Below, piece by piece: positions 8,488 to 17,003 of a DNA stretch of 32,098 nucleotides (position 1 is the first letter of the stretch; each line of letters opens with the position of its first letter). The position numbers and the translations under genes were made by a program. Location of the stretch: positions 1-32,098 of the forward strand of contig CAYYGH010000028.1 in NCBI GenBank assembly GCA_964471405.1. Direction: 5' to 3'. The stretch is from J084 sp964471405 (GTDB taxonomy: Bacteria > Pseudomonadota > Alphaproteobacteria > Sphingomonadales > Rhodothalassiaceae). The notes under the pieces were generated by a model, which was not told where the DNA came from, did not search any database, and saw only the letters and a program-made list of their open reading frames with translations.

Positions 8488-8825
8488 CGCCTTTTCCTTC
8501 CTCGTTTCACCCGCATTCAGCCGGCACGAAACGGCATGCTCCGGCCTCGGGCCCGGCTGCATTCTTGGCACCAAGTGCCGGGGAAGGAAAGGGGGCGGAA
8601 AAAGGAAAGAGGGAAGCCGCCGCAAAGGCTGCCGGGCCGCATGCGGGTTTCGACATCCCTTGCCGGGCGGCAAGAGTGGGCGAAGAGAGGAGGGAAAACA
8701 GAGCGGCCCTTGACCGCCTTCCTCGGACGGACCCTCCATGGGAATCGAAGAGGCGGCCTCAAGCCGAGGCCGCCTCTCCCTCCCCGTCAGCCCGGACGGT
8801 CGGGGCTCCGCCCGGGAAAGATGCG
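8488..8825. other. Intergenic region upstream of rnd and downstream of the first TonB receptor
   Basis: 338 bp with no supported gene. The part next to rnd must hold the promoter and leader of the rnd-lpt-rpoN operon, but no clear -35/-10 pair was picked out. A G/A-rich stretch (about 8580-8640) lies in the middle. The part near 8749-8777 holds the terminator-like hairpin of the TonB receptor gene. Confidence 0.5.
8749..8777 (-). terminator. Hairpin terminator of the TonB receptor gene at 8826
   Basis: A perfect 12-bp inverted repeat, AGAGGCGGCCTC and GAGGCCGCCTCT, with a 5-nt loop, starts about 50 bp past the stop of the receptor gene. Read on the minus strand the stem is followed by TTCGATTCC, so the U-tract is short. 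It is very stable and well placed for an intrinsic terminator or an RNA 3'-end stabiliser. Confidence 0.65.
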
Positions 8826-11800
8826 CTAGAAGCCGACCTTCAACCGCGCATAGACCACCCGGCCGCGCGGATCATGGGTGCGCGATTCGAAGGCGCCGTC
8901 CGTGTTCACGAAGGGCGGCTGATTGTTGAACAGATTGATCGCGCCGATGGTGATCGTCATCGCCTGAACCGGCCCGAAGCCGCCGAAGGTGTAGCTGTAC
9001 TGGGCATCCACCGTGGTATGCGAGCCGACTTTGACCGGATCGATGATCTGGGAGAAGTCGGGCAGACCGTTCGGCTGGGTGGCGAACACCGTGTTTTCGT
9101 CATCAAGGAAGCTGTCGATGTAGCGCACGAACACGATCGCCTGATGCCCGCCCTTCATCCAGGCCAGAGAGGCGTTGAACCGCCAGTCGGGCACCGGATT
9201 GAGGAAGTTGAGCCTGTTGCGGCGGTCAACCACGTCAAGCTTCGCACCACCCGGTCCGATGGGCGCCTCGTAATCCGCGACATAGGTTGCCTCAAGACCC
9301 GGTCGGAAGATGCCGAGCGCGCTGTCGAAGGTGTAATTGATGTTGATATCGAAGCCGTTGGTGCGGATGAAGGCGGAGTTCACGTAGTTGGTGTTGATCT
9401 GCACCAGCGCACCGGTGTTCGGATCGAGGAACACCTTGGTGCCGATGAACTCCGGATTCGTGGTGAACGCCTTGAAGGCGATGTCGTCCGGGCTCTCCTG
9501 CAGGATGACATTGCGGAAGAAGAACCGCCAGTGATCGATATCGATGTTGAGCCCGTCGATGGGGGTCAGCGTCACGCCCGCATTCCAGGCCCGCGAGGTC
9601 TCGGGCTTCAGGGCCGGATCGCCGATCGTGCGGATGGCGAAGAAGCTGCGCTGGCCCGTTCTGGGGTCGAGCACGGAGTTGAGCGTCGTCTGATTGCCGA
9701 AGGCCTGGAACAGCGACGGCGCGCGGAAGGATGTGCCATAGGAGCCGCGCAGCGCCAGCCAGGGTGTCGGCTGGTAGAGCACCGAGACCTTGGGATCCAC
9801 GGTGTCGCCCGTCTTGCCACCATAGTCCTCGTAGCGCACGGCCGCCTGGACATTGAAGTTCTCGAACAGCGGCAGGTTCAGCTCGCCGAAGAAGGCCGCG
9901 ACATCGCGTGACTGGTCGAAATCCTGCACCCCGACGGAGACGAACAGGAAGTTGCCCTTGTTCGTGTTGTCATCGAGATCCCAGGCCAGCCGCTCGTCCC
10001 GGTACTGGAAGCCCAGCGCAAGCCCCACGGGCCCGGCCGGCAGGTCGAAGAGATCGCCGGAGACGACGGCATCCACCACCGTGATGTCCGAGCGGCCGTC
10101 GATCACGATCTCGCCATTGATGAAGTCCAGAATCTCCCTGGAATTGCGCACGGGCGCCAGCACCTGCTCGCCCGTTGCGGGATCGATGATCGGATTGCCG
10201 TCGACATCGAAGACCGGCACCTTGGCGTTCGGATCCGCCAGGAAGCCGGAGCCGAAGATGTTGTAGAAGTGACAGGGGCCGACGCCCGGAATGCCGGTCA
10301 CCGGGTTGCAGTCCTTGCCACCCAGGCCCTGGAGCGCCAGCAGCGTCTCGTTGCGCAGGCCGTCGGACGAGAGCAGCTTGTAGTCGTTGATCCCGCGGGA
10401 ATACGAAATGTCGTAGTACCAGCCGGTATCGCCGATGTCGCCCCGCGCACCACCCGTGAAATGCCAGGTGTCATAGCGGAAGCTGTTGTCGTTCGGCCGG
10501 TTGGTGAAGAAATCCTCCAGCTGGCCGATACCGGGGCTGCGGCCGACATAGAGCACATCGATCTTGAAGGGGTTGAAGGGGTAGGCCGCCGGCCGCTGGC
10601 CGGAAGGCGTGGTGTCCGTCGGGCCGACGAAGGCCGAGCCGATGCCGGGCAGCGGGATCGTGCTCGTGATCGGGAAATTCGAGGTGTTCCGGGTCGCCCG
10701 ATTGCGGGAGAAGTAGAACTCGCCGTAAAGCTCCAGCGAGTGGCTGACCTCCTGCGTCACCTTCGCGAAGGATTTCAGCCGCGTCTCGTCCGGCACGAAG
10801 GTGAAGAAGGGGTAGAAGTCATACTGGCACAGGCCGACATTCACCCCGTTGATCTTCTGGAAGGCGGGCAGCACCCAGGGCATTTTCTGTGCCGCCGCCT
10901 CGCAGCCGGGATCGGCGAAGAAGGGTGTCTGGAAGGTCGAGCCCGTCTGCTGCGCCTGGGCCGCCCGGATCTGATCCAGAATGAAGGAGGGCACTCCGAG
11001 GCCGGCAAGCACGGTGGCCGTCAAGCCGTCCGCAATGCCGTCCGAGGCCTGATTGAAGCCCAGGAACTGCCCCGTCTTGGGGTCGATGTTGGGGATGGGA
11101 TTGCCGCCCGGATCGGTCAGGATCTGGCCCGTTACCGGATCCACCGCAAAGGGGGTGAACTGGTCATAGGCGGCCACAAAGGCACCGAAGGTCGCCGGGT
11201 CCACAAGCCCCGAAAAGAGCGCCGCAAGCGGAATCGCGGGAATGACGATATTGCCCGGCTGTCCCGTCGTATCGGCGATCGACAGCCCGCCGGGTCCACG
11301 CTTGTCCAGCGGCCGCAGATCCTTCTCGAAGGTGAACAGCGGCGTGCGGTTCAAGTAGCTTGCCGCGATTACGACATGGGTGCGGTCGTTGCCACCACCC
11401 CAGATGCCGGAAACCTTGACGTCATTCTGGGACTGGTTCGTGATGGCCGAGAATTCGGCCTGCAGCTCGAAGCCTTCGAAATTGTCGCGGGTGATGAAGT
11501 TGACGACACCGGCCACCGCGTCAGAGCCATAGAGAGCGGACGCGCCGTCCTTCAGGATCTCCACGCGATCCACCGCGATCATGGGCATGAGGGAGGCGGT
11601 ATCCACGAACAGCAGCCCGCCGTCGGTGGGCGCGGCCGAGCTCGGCTGGCGCTTGCCGTTGACCAGCACCAGTGTCGACTGCACGCCAAGTCCGCGCAGA
11701 TTGATATTGGAGGTGCCCGTGGTCAGATTCTGGGTAAAGGCGTCGGGATTGTTCTGGGCACCGTTGTTGATGGTGAGCGTCTGGGTGAGGTCCGCAATGT

Positions 11801-12068
11801 CGAAGGCGCCGATATCCTCCAGATTCTCGCGGCCGACCACCTGAATCGGCGAGGCCATGTTGGCCTGCGATGGCCGCCGGATGTAGGAACCGGTGATCAC
11901 GATCTCCTCAAGCTGCTGCTCCTCACCCTGACCCTGCTGCTGCGACTGGGCCTGCTGCGCCCAGACTGCTCCCGGCACTCCCATACCGATGGCGACCGCC
12001 AGCGCGGCCACGCTTGCCGATGCCCGCCGCAGGCCGCGTGCCGTCAACTCCCTCATCCGTTCCGTCAT
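8826..12068 (-). CDS. TonB-dependent outer-membrane receptor (first of a tandem pair)
   Basis: 1080 residues. The N-terminus has a signal peptide ending VWA-QQ (about 37), a Gln-rich stretch, then a TonB-box-like LEEIVITGS (53-61). The plug domain follows, with LRGLGVQSTLVLVNGKRQ, VEILKDGASALYGSDA and AGVVNFITRD. A 22-stranded barrel fills the rest and ends in YARLKVGF, with the terminal Phe expected for BAM-assisted insertion. Such receptors use proton motive force through TonB-ExbBD to import large or scarce nutrients. The long plug and periplasmic loops are typical of alphaproteobacterial receptors for organic substrates as well as siderophores; the substrate cannot be read from the sequence. 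It is closely related to the upstream receptor at 12169-14979. GGAGAG before the ATG supports the start. Confidence 0.93.
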   Translation of the reverse strand: MTERMRELTARGLRRASASVAALAVAIGMGVPGAVWAQQAQSQQQGQGEEQQLEEIVITGSYIRRPSQANMASPIQVVGRENLEDIGAFDIADLTQTLTINNGAQNNPDAFTQNLTTGTSNINLRGLGVQSTLVLVNGKRQPSSAAPTDGGLLFVDTASLMPMIAVDRVEILKDGASALYGSDAVAGVVNFITRDNFEGFELQAEFSAITNQSQNDVKVSGIWGGGNDRTHVVIAASYLNRTPLFTFEKDLRPLDKRGPGGLSIADTTGQPGNIVIPAIPLAALFSGLVDPATFGAFVAAYDQFTPFAVDPVTGQILTDPGGNPIPNIDPKTGQFLGFNQASDGIADGLTATVLAGLGVPSFILDQIRAAQAQQTGSTFQTPFFADPGCEAAAQKMPWVLPAFQKINGVNVGLCQYDFYPFFTFVPDETRLKSFAKVTQEVSHSLELYGEFYFSRNRATRNTSNFPITSTIPLPGIGSAFVGPTDTTPSGQRPAAYPFNPFKIDVLYVGRSPGIGQLEDFFTNRPNDNSFRYDTWHFTGGARGDIGDTGWYYDISYSRGINDYKLLSSDGLRNETLLALQGLGGKDCNPVTGIPGVGPCHFYNIFGSGFLADPNAKVPVFDVDGNPIIDPATGEQVLAPVRNSREILDFINGEIVIDGRSDITVVDAVVSGDLFDLPAGPVGLALGFQYRDERLAWDLDDNTNKGNFLFVSVGVQDFDQSRDVAAFFGELNLPLFENFNVQAAVRYEDYGGKTGDTVDPKVSVLYQPTPWLALRGSYGTSFRAPSLFQAFGNQTTLNSVLDPRTGQRSFFAIRTIGDPALKPETSRAWNAGVTLTPIDGLNIDIDHWRFFFRNVILQESPDDIAFKAFTTNPEFIGTKVFLDPNTGALVQINTNYVNSAFIRTNGFDININYTFDSALGIFRPGLEATYVADYEAPIGPGGAKLDVVDRRNRLNFLNPVPDWRFNASLAWMKGGHQAIVFVRYIDSFLDDENTVFATQPNGLPDFSQIIDPVKVGSHTTVDAQYSYTFGGFGPVQAMTITIGAINLFNNQPPFVNTDGAFESRTHDPRGRVVYARLKVGF

Positions 12069-12113
12069 GGTGATCTCTCCTCAGCCTTCCCGGTATCGAC
12101 CAGGACCGCGGCA

Positions 12114-12147
12114 CGGAACGCCCGCCGTCTCCCACCCGGGCATTCCG
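12114..12147 (-). terminator. Hairpin between the two TonB receptor genes
   Basis: CGGAACGCCCG (12114-12124) and CGGGCATTCCG (12137-12147) form an 11-bp stem with a 12-nt loop. In minus-strand RNA the single mismatch becomes a G-U wobble; in plus-strand RNA it would be a C-A mismatch. This fits a structure acting on the receptor transcript. No U-tract follows, so it may be an RNA stabiliser or an attenuator rather than a full terminator. Confidence 0.4.
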
Positions 12148-12168
12148 CGCGCGGTTCCCCTTCCCTCT

Positions 12169-14979
12169 CTAGAACCCGATGCGCATGCGCACATACACCA
12201 TCCGGCCACGCGGATCATGCAGCCGGCTCTCGTAACCGCCGTTGGTCGCCACATGCGGCGGCTCCTTGTCGAAGAGATTGATGGAGCCGACGGTCAGCAC
12301 GAGGTTGTTGGTGATCGACAGCAGATCGCTCAGATCCAGATTGTACTGGACATCGACGGTCGTAAACGTGCCGACCTTGGCACCCGGATTCTGGTCATCT
12401 TTGATGCTGTCGATGTAGTGCAGGAAGACATTGGCCGAGTGCCGGCCATTGGCCCAGTTGAGCCCCGCATTGAAGCGCCAGCGCGGCGTGGGGCTGCCGA
12501 AATTCGTGAAATTGCGGCTGCCCACCCCTTTCACGAGCCCCGCCTGCGGATCGACGATGGTATAGCTGTCCACATAAGTGGCCGTGAATGTCGGCACGAA
12601 AGTCCCAAGACCGGTATCAAGGTCATAGCGCAGCTTGAAGTCGACACCATCCGTCGTCACCCGGCTGGCATTCACGAAATTGGTATTGATCTGGACCACC
12701 GGACCGAAGAGCGGGTCACCCGCCCGCACTACCCGCGTGGGATCCTGCGGAAAGGCATTCAGAACCGCCTGGCTGTTCTCGCGGATGATCACGTCCGTGA
12801 ACTTGAAGTGCCAGTAGTCAATATCGAATGTCAGCTCCGGCACCGGCTGCAGCGTGGCACCCAGATTGTAGGCCTTCGAATCCTCGGGCTGGATCGCATC
12901 GGACCCGAAGGTGCGCACGCCCGCAAAGAAGGTGCCGCCCGTGATCGGGTCGCTCACCTGTTCGAGCACGGTGGACGATCCGAACTGCTGGAACACGCTC
13001 GGCGCCCGGAATGCCGTACCCCAGGAGCCGCGCAGCGAGATCCACTCGGCCGGCGTAATCAGCCCGGCCACCTTGGGATCGGTGGTGGAACCGATGAGCC
13101 CGCCATAGTCCTCGTAGCGTACCGCCGCCTGGAGCTCGAACCAGCTGGTCAGCGGCAACCGCAGCTCGCCGAAGAGCGCGATGATGTCACGGTCGCCCCG
13201 GAAGTCCGGATTGCCGATCAGGAAGGCGAAGCCGTCGTTGTTGGAGATCGCATCATAGTCGGTGAACAGCTTTTCCTTGCGATACTGCACACCGGCCGCG
13301 ATCCCCACCATGCCGGCCGGCAATTCGAAGAGATCGCCCGAAATCACCGCCTCGCCCACCGTCAGATCGCTTTCGGCGGCAATGATCTGGTTGGCCAGGA
13401 AGCTTGCGATCACGTCCGGATCGTTGGGCGCACTGGTGAAATTCGTGGCGAACGGATTGAAGAATTTGCACGGCCCCACCCCCGGCGTGCCGAGAATGGG
13501 ATCGCACTGCGTGCCGCCCAGTCCCAAGAGAGCCGCCTGGAAGGCATCGGCCACGACATCCCGCGTGATCACCGTGAAGTCGTTCTGGGCATGCAGGAAA
13601 TGCCAGTCGATGTACCAGTTGTTCGGCAGCGTGATGGTGCCCTTGACCGCCGCCCGCCAGGTATCGTTCTTGAAGCGGTTCGGCGAGGGGTCGGCGCCAT
13701 TGCCGAGCGGCCGCCCGAAGAAGGCGAGCGGCAGCCCGCCGATCTGGACGATCGGCTCTCCCGTTCCCGGATTCACGCCCACCAGATAGGGCAGATTCTT
13801 GAAGAAGTCCGGCAGGTTGGGGTGGTTCGGCGGAATGATGGGGAAGGTCAGCACCGGGAAGGTGGGCGAGTTGTTGCGCACCGCGCGATTGCGCGAAAAG
13901 CCCACTTCCACACCGATCGAAAACCAGTCGGTAATGTCGTAATTGCCTTCGATATAGCCGGTCAGCCGTGTCTCCTCGGCGACAAGATTGAAGAAGTCGC
14001 CGAAATCGAAGCCGCAAAAGCCGATCCCCGTCTCGGGAGGCGGCGCACTGGCGCTCGCCCGCAGCGGAATGCCGCCGAACTCGGCACAGCCCGTCGGATC
14101 GATGAAGGGGGTACGCGCCGGGATCGTCGCGAAGTTCCCGAGTGCCGGGATGAACACCGGCGTCGTCGTCGGCTGGCCGGTCAGCGGGTTCACCGGGATC
14201 GGCGCCACCGTGAAGAACGCACCGGGCATGCCGAGCGCGCTCAGGTCATCCGTCGGCAGCGACAGGCGCTTTTCCGCCGTCGTCAGCGGCGTGCGGTCAA
14301 GATATTCGATCGCCGCGATGATGCCGTAATTGTCTCCCTGGACACCCCCGATCCCGGCAATCCGGAAGTCGGTCTGATCCTCATCCGTATTCGTCTGATA
14401 TTCGGTATCAAGCTCCAGCCCCTCGAAATCCGAGCGCGTGATGAAGTTGACGACACCGGCCACCGCATCCGAGCCGTAAAGGGCCGCCGCGCCATCCTCC
14501 AGAATGTCGATGCGCTGGATCGCGATCGTGGGCACAAGAGAAGAGGTGTCCACGAAGCTGATGCCGTCATTGGTGGTGACCGCCGTGGTCACCTGGCGCT
14601 TGCCGTTGAGCAGCACCAGCGTCGACGACACGCCGAGCCCGCGCAGATTGAAGTTCGAGGTTCCCGTCGTCGCATTCTGGGTGAAGGCGTCAGGATTGTT
14701 CTGGGAGCCGTTGTTGATGGTCAGCGTCTGAATGAGATCGGCAATCGTCGTGGCCCCGATATTGCGGAAATCCTCGGCATCGATCACGCTCAGGGGCGTC
14801 GCGCTGCCGGCCTGGCTCTGCCGCCGGATATAGGAGCCGACAATGACGATCTCTTCAAGCTGCTCCTCTTCTCCCTGATCGCCCTGCTGCTGGGCGAAGG
14901 CCGGCGGCACCAGGGCCAGAGCCGACACACCGGCTGCCAGAAAGCCGAGAAGACCGAAGGCATGGGACTGGATTCGCAT
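12169..14979 (-). CDS. TonB-dependent outer-membrane receptor (second of a tandem pair)
   Basis: 936 residues from the ATG at 14979, which has GGAGGGAGG just upstream and begins a proper signal peptide (MRIQSHAFGLLGFLAAGVSA, cleavage after PAFA at 29). The frame is open 32 codons further upstream, but that part lacks a signal peptide and is rejected. A TonB-box-like LEEIVIVGS (41-49), plug motifs LRGLGVSSTLVLLNGKRQ, IDILEDGAAALYGSDA and AGVVNFITRS, and a barrel ending YVRMRIGF are present. The segment around LTINNGSQNNPDAFTQN is almost the same in its neighbour at 8826-12068, so the two arose by duplication. The gap to the downstream receptor is 100 bp, and both may be read from a promoter upstream of 14979. 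It is divergent from a short-chain dehydrogenase that may process the imported compound. Confidence 0.93.
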   Translation of the reverse strand: MRIQSHAFGLLGFLAAGVSALALVPPAFAQQQGDQGEEEQLEEIVIVGSYIRRQSQAGSATPLSVIDAEDFRNIGATTIADLIQTLTINNGSQNNPDAFTQNATTGTSNFNLRGLGVSSTLVLLNGKRQVTTAVTTNDGISFVDTSSLVPTIAIQRIDILEDGAAALYGSDAVAGVVNFITRSDFEGLELDTEYQTNTDEDQTDFRIAGIGGVQGDNYGIIAAIEYLDRTPLTTAEKRLSLPTDDLSALGMPGAFFTVAPIPVNPLTGQPTTTPVFIPALGNFATIPARTPFIDPTGCAEFGGIPLRASASAPPPETGIGFCGFDFGDFFNLVAEETRLTGYIEGNYDITDWFSIGVEVGFSRNRAVRNNSPTFPVLTFPIIPPNHPNLPDFFKNLPYLVGVNPGTGEPIVQIGGLPLAFFGRPLGNGADPSPNRFKNDTWRAAVKGTITLPNNWYIDWHFLHAQNDFTVITRDVVADAFQAALLGLGGTQCDPILGTPGVGPCKFFNPFATNFTSAPNDPDVIASFLANQIIAAESDLTVGEAVISGDLFELPAGMVGIAAGVQYRKEKLFTDYDAISNNDGFAFLIGNPDFRGDRDIIALFGELRLPLTSWFELQAAVRYEDYGGLIGSTTDPKVAGLITPAEWISLRGSWGTAFRAPSVFQQFGSSTVLEQVSDPITGGTFFAGVRTFGSDAIQPEDSKAYNLGATLQPVPELTFDIDYWHFKFTDVIIRENSQAVLNAFPQDPTRVVRAGDPLFGPVVQINTNFVNASRVTTDGVDFKLRYDLDTGLGTFVPTFTATYVDSYTIVDPQAGLVKGVGSRNFTNFGSPTPRWRFNAGLNWANGRHSANVFLHYIDSIKDDQNPGAKVGTFTTVDVQYNLDLSDLLSITNNLVLTVGSINLFDKEPPHVATNGGYESRLHDPRGRMVYVRMRIGF

Positions 14980-15201
14980 GTTTCCTCCCTCCAAGACTGC
15001 CGCCAAACCCTGCAAGGCTACCATCCCGCACGGCCTGCGGCCCGCGCCGCCGTCCATGCGCGTCAAGCCCAGCACTCTTCATCGCGCCGACCGTCCCCAA
15101 GCGCCGACGGCCCTGCGCCCAACCGATCATTCTTATTTTTCCCAAAGCTTGTTGGAGGATGCAAGCGACGTCAAGAGCGGGAATAATTTTTGCGCCGGAT
15201 C

Positions 15202-15217
15202 GTTGTCGCGCTGCAAC
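15202..15217. promoter_or_regulatory. Partial palindrome, possible operator
   Basis: GTTGTCGCGCTGCAAC reads GTTG-NN-GCGC-NN-CAAC, a symmetric site with a central GCGC. It resembles in form the CG-centred operators used by LacI-type regulators, but no such regulator is in the window. It lies in the divergent spacer between a receptor and a dehydrogenase gene. Inference only. Confidence 0.25.
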
Positions 15218-15270
15218 ACCTGCAAAAATCGGCGGGAGACAGGACAAGTCGCCGTGCTCATCCTCTCTTC

Positions 15271-15307
15271 CAGGTGGCAACGGCTGCTGCCGGCAGGTGG
15301 CAGCGGC
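15271..15307 (+). repeat. Two 14-bp direct repeats upstream of the dehydrogenase
   Basis: CAGGTGGCAACGGC (15271-15284) and CAGGTGGCAGCGGC (15294-15307) differ at one base and are 23 bp apart, about two helical turns. They lie about 80 bp before the dehydrogenase start. Phased direct repeats of this kind can bind a dimeric activator, though chance in GC-rich DNA is possible. Confidence 0.3.
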
Positions 15308-15387
15308 CACAGGGCCGGCAGATGCTCCTCCCTGCAGGGCGGGGCGCGGCCGGGTGAGTGAGAGCGACGGGAAGAAGAGGGTGAGGC

Positions 15388-16149
15388 ATGAGTGGACGCG
15401 TGGAGGGCAAGACGGCACTGGTGACGGGCGCGGCCTCGGGGCTGGGACGGGCAAGCGCCATTCTGCTCGCCCGGCAGGGAGCACGAGTGATTGCGACCGA
15501 CATCAACGAGAAGGGGCTGGCCGATCTTGTCCGCGACGAGCCGGCCATTGCGCTCACCCTTGCCCAGGACGTCACCGACCGCGGGCGCTGGGACGATGTG
15601 ATCGCCGAGATCGACCAACGCTTCGGCGTGCTCGACATTCTCGTCAACAATGCCGGCATCGGCGCGATGGGCAATATCGAGACCACCACGGACGAGGACT
15701 GGGCCCGCATCCATCGCGTCGATCTCGACAGCGTCTTCTACGGCTGCCGGGCGGCCCTGCCACTGATGAAGAAGGCGAAGGCCGGCTCCATCATCAATAT
15801 CAGCTCGATCGCCGGCATCATCGCCGACTCCAATCTCCTCGCCTACTGCTCGGCGAAGGCGGCGGTGCGGCATCTGACGAAGGCGGTGGCCCTGCACTGC
15901 GCGCGCATGGGCTATCCCGTGCGCTGCAACTCGGTGCATCCGGCCTTCATCGACACGCCGATCCTCGACGATGCGCTGCCCGGCGTGCCGCGCGAGGTGC
16001 TGGTGGAAAAGCTTGCCGAGACGAATCCGATGCGCCGCCTCGGCAAGCCGGAGGATGTCGCCTATGCCGTTCTCTATCTGGCCAGCGATGAATCGGCTTT
16101 CGTGAACGGTGCCGAACTCGTGATCGACGGCGGTCTTTCCGCCCAGTAA
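15388..16149 (+). CDS. Short-chain dehydrogenase/reductase (SDR family)
   Basis: 253 residues, the normal length of classical SDR enzymes. The Rossmann motif TGAASGLG (13-20), NNAG (87-90) and the catalytic S140, Y153 and K157 (INISS then YCSAK) are all present. D38 at the end of the second strand favours NAD(H) over NADP(H). The residue at the place of the usual tetrad asparagine is Asp (VDLDSVF, about 112). The tail NGAELVIDGGLSAQ is typical. The overall pattern is closest to hydroxysteroid-type and other alcohol dehydrogenases, but the substrate is not identifiable. It is divergent from the tandem TonB receptors and may oxidise or reduce what they import. A purine-rich GAAGAAGAGGG precedes the ATG. 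Confidence 0.9.
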   Translation: MSGRVEGKTALVTGAASGLGRASAILLARQGARVIATDINEKGLADLVRDEPAIALTLAQDVTDRGRWDDVIAEIDQRFGVLDILVNNAGIGAMGNIETTTDEDWARIHRVDLDSVFYGCRAALPLMKKAKAGSIINISSIAGIIADSNLLAYCSAKAAVRHLTKAVALHCARMGYPVRCNSVHPAFIDTPILDDALPGVPREVLVEKLAETNPMRRLGKPEDVAYAVLYLASDESAFVNGAELVIDGGLSAQ

Positions 16150-16187
16150 GGGGCGGAACCGCCCGACAGGCGGCAGGGATCCGCCGC

Positions 16188-16634
16188 TTAAGCCGCAGCC
16201 ACCGGCTCCGGCCACAGGCGCCGGACCGGCTCGGGCAGGCTCTGGCGCACATCCGCCACCTCGCCGGCCGAAACATGCCGTCCCAGCACGCTGAAGACGC
16301 TGCGTGCCGCCTGCTCCAGATCGATATCGGAGACGTCGGCGCTCCCCAGACGCCGGCGGACCTCGTCAAGAAATTCCTCCAGCGAGCGCCATTTATGGGG
16401 TGTGCCCGCGGGATGCCAGCCCTCGAAGAAGATCCCGCGCACCAGCATCGGCAGCTGGGCGGACAGATGCGCCGCCTCGTCCACCGTCAGCCGGTCTCGC
16501 AGGACCTGCAGCACGGCCCGCAGCAGCTCATAGGCGCGCCGCCGGCTCACCCCCGTCTCCTCCATGATCTCTTTGAGCCAGACATTCGTCTTTTGCACCG
16601 TCTCGTCGAATACCTCCAGTCCCGTGACACTCAT
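16188..16634 (-). CDS. DUF2267 domain-containing protein
   Basis: 148 residues from the ATG at 16634, which has AGGAGG 7 bases upstream; a further in-frame ATG six codons earlier lacks a good site. The protein is an all-helical, soluble DUF2267 protein, with the typical stretches VFDETVQKTNVWLKEIMEE, ELLRAVLQVLRDRL, EAAHLSAQLPMLVRGIFFEGW and EFLDEVRRRL. In this family two helical repeats related to the N- and C-terminal halves are seen. Its molecular role is unknown; members often occur near stress or envelope genes. It is convergent with the dehydrogenase (38 bp between stops) and divergent from the accessory cluster at 17004. Confidence 0.85.
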   Translation of the reverse strand: MSVTGLEVFDETVQKTNVWLKEIMEETGVSRRRAYELLRAVLQVLRDRLTVDEAAHLSAQLPMLVRGIFFEGWHPAGTPHKWRSLEEFLDEVRRRLGSADVSDIDLEQAARSVFSVLGRHVSAGEVADVRQSLPEPVRRLWPEPVAAA

Positions 16635-16856
16635 GACCGCCTCCTTCTCCACGCGAATCTCCCCAATTTACCGGCACCAGCGACCACCATCACACAAGAA
16701 GAACGCTGAAGGCCCGGAAAGGGTTGCAGAAGGATTTCCGCCTTGAACCCGGAATGCTCCTGCGGCCCGCTGCGGCGTGAGGGTCTGCGCCCTGCCGGCG
16801 GGACTCGGGGCAGCCGGATGAGGCCACAAAAGCACACTCTTGAGCGGCCCTGTTGA

Positions 16857-16872
16857 CCAAACGAAAGTTTGG
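16857..16872 (+). terminator. Small hairpin with GAAA loop and T-rich tail
   Basis: CCAAAC-GAAA-GTTTGG is a perfect 6-bp stem closed by a GNRA-type tetraloop and followed by CTTGTTTTG. Its shape fits a weak plus-strand intrinsic terminator or a small-RNA 3' end, but no plus-strand gene ends here. It may instead be a protein-binding inverted repeat in the promoter region of the gene at 17004. Confidence 0.3.
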
Positions 16873-16902
16873 CTTGTTTTGCCCCCGGGAGAAGATCTAC
16901 TA

Positions 16903-16930
16903 TTGATAGAGGAAGTCAACGATATTAAAA
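16903..16930 (+). promoter_or_regulatory. Possible sigma-70-type promoter of the accessory cluster
   Basis: TTGATA at 16903-16908 and TTAAAA at 16925-16930, spaced by 16 bp, form the best -35/-10-like pair in the A/T-rich segment upstream of the gene at 17004. The -10 match is poor. Inference from pattern only. Confidence 0.25.
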
Positions 16931-17003
16931 ACTCTCTACACGGCCCGCGAGGAACGAAGCGTCAGCAAGCGCACTTTATCTGCAAGCAAGGGAGCGCGGG
17001 CCA

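Larger units (their letters stand above)
14980..15387. other. Divergent control region between TonB receptor and dehydrogenase
   Basis: 408 bp without a supported gene; it must contain promoters facing both ways. An A/T-richer patch lies near 15131-15190 (CTTATTTTTCCC, GAATAATTTTTGCG). A 16-bp partial palindrome and a pair of direct repeats (separate entries) are the only candidate regulatory sites. Confidence 0.5.
16635..17003. other. Divergent spacer before the accessory cluster
   Basis: 369 bp with no supported gene. It must hold the DUF2267 promoter on the left and the accessory-cluster promoter on the right. The middle part (16755-16830) is GC-rich with repeated CTGCGGC words. The right part becomes A/T-richer from about 16855 and contains a small hairpin and a possible promoter, listed separately. 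Confidence 0.5.

Noticed and set aside
8488..8739. Upstream extension of ribonuclease D to 8739
   Set aside because: The extra 84 residues are low-complexity and not part of the family; the GTG at 8487 has a good ribosome binding site.
14980..15075. Upstream extension of the second TonB receptor to 15075
   Set aside because: It would bury the signal peptide behind 32 residues; the ATG at 14979 has a much better ribosome binding site.
10269..15186. Long plus-strand open frames (670 and 1065 codons) opposite the tandem TonB receptors
   Set aside because: Antisense to clear receptor genes; the translations are Arg/His/Gly-rich without any family pattern.
16867..16884. Possible sigma-54 promoter TGGC...TTGC upstream of the accessory cluster
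   Set aside because: The spacing between the GG and GC elements is two bases too short for a -24/-12 promoter.
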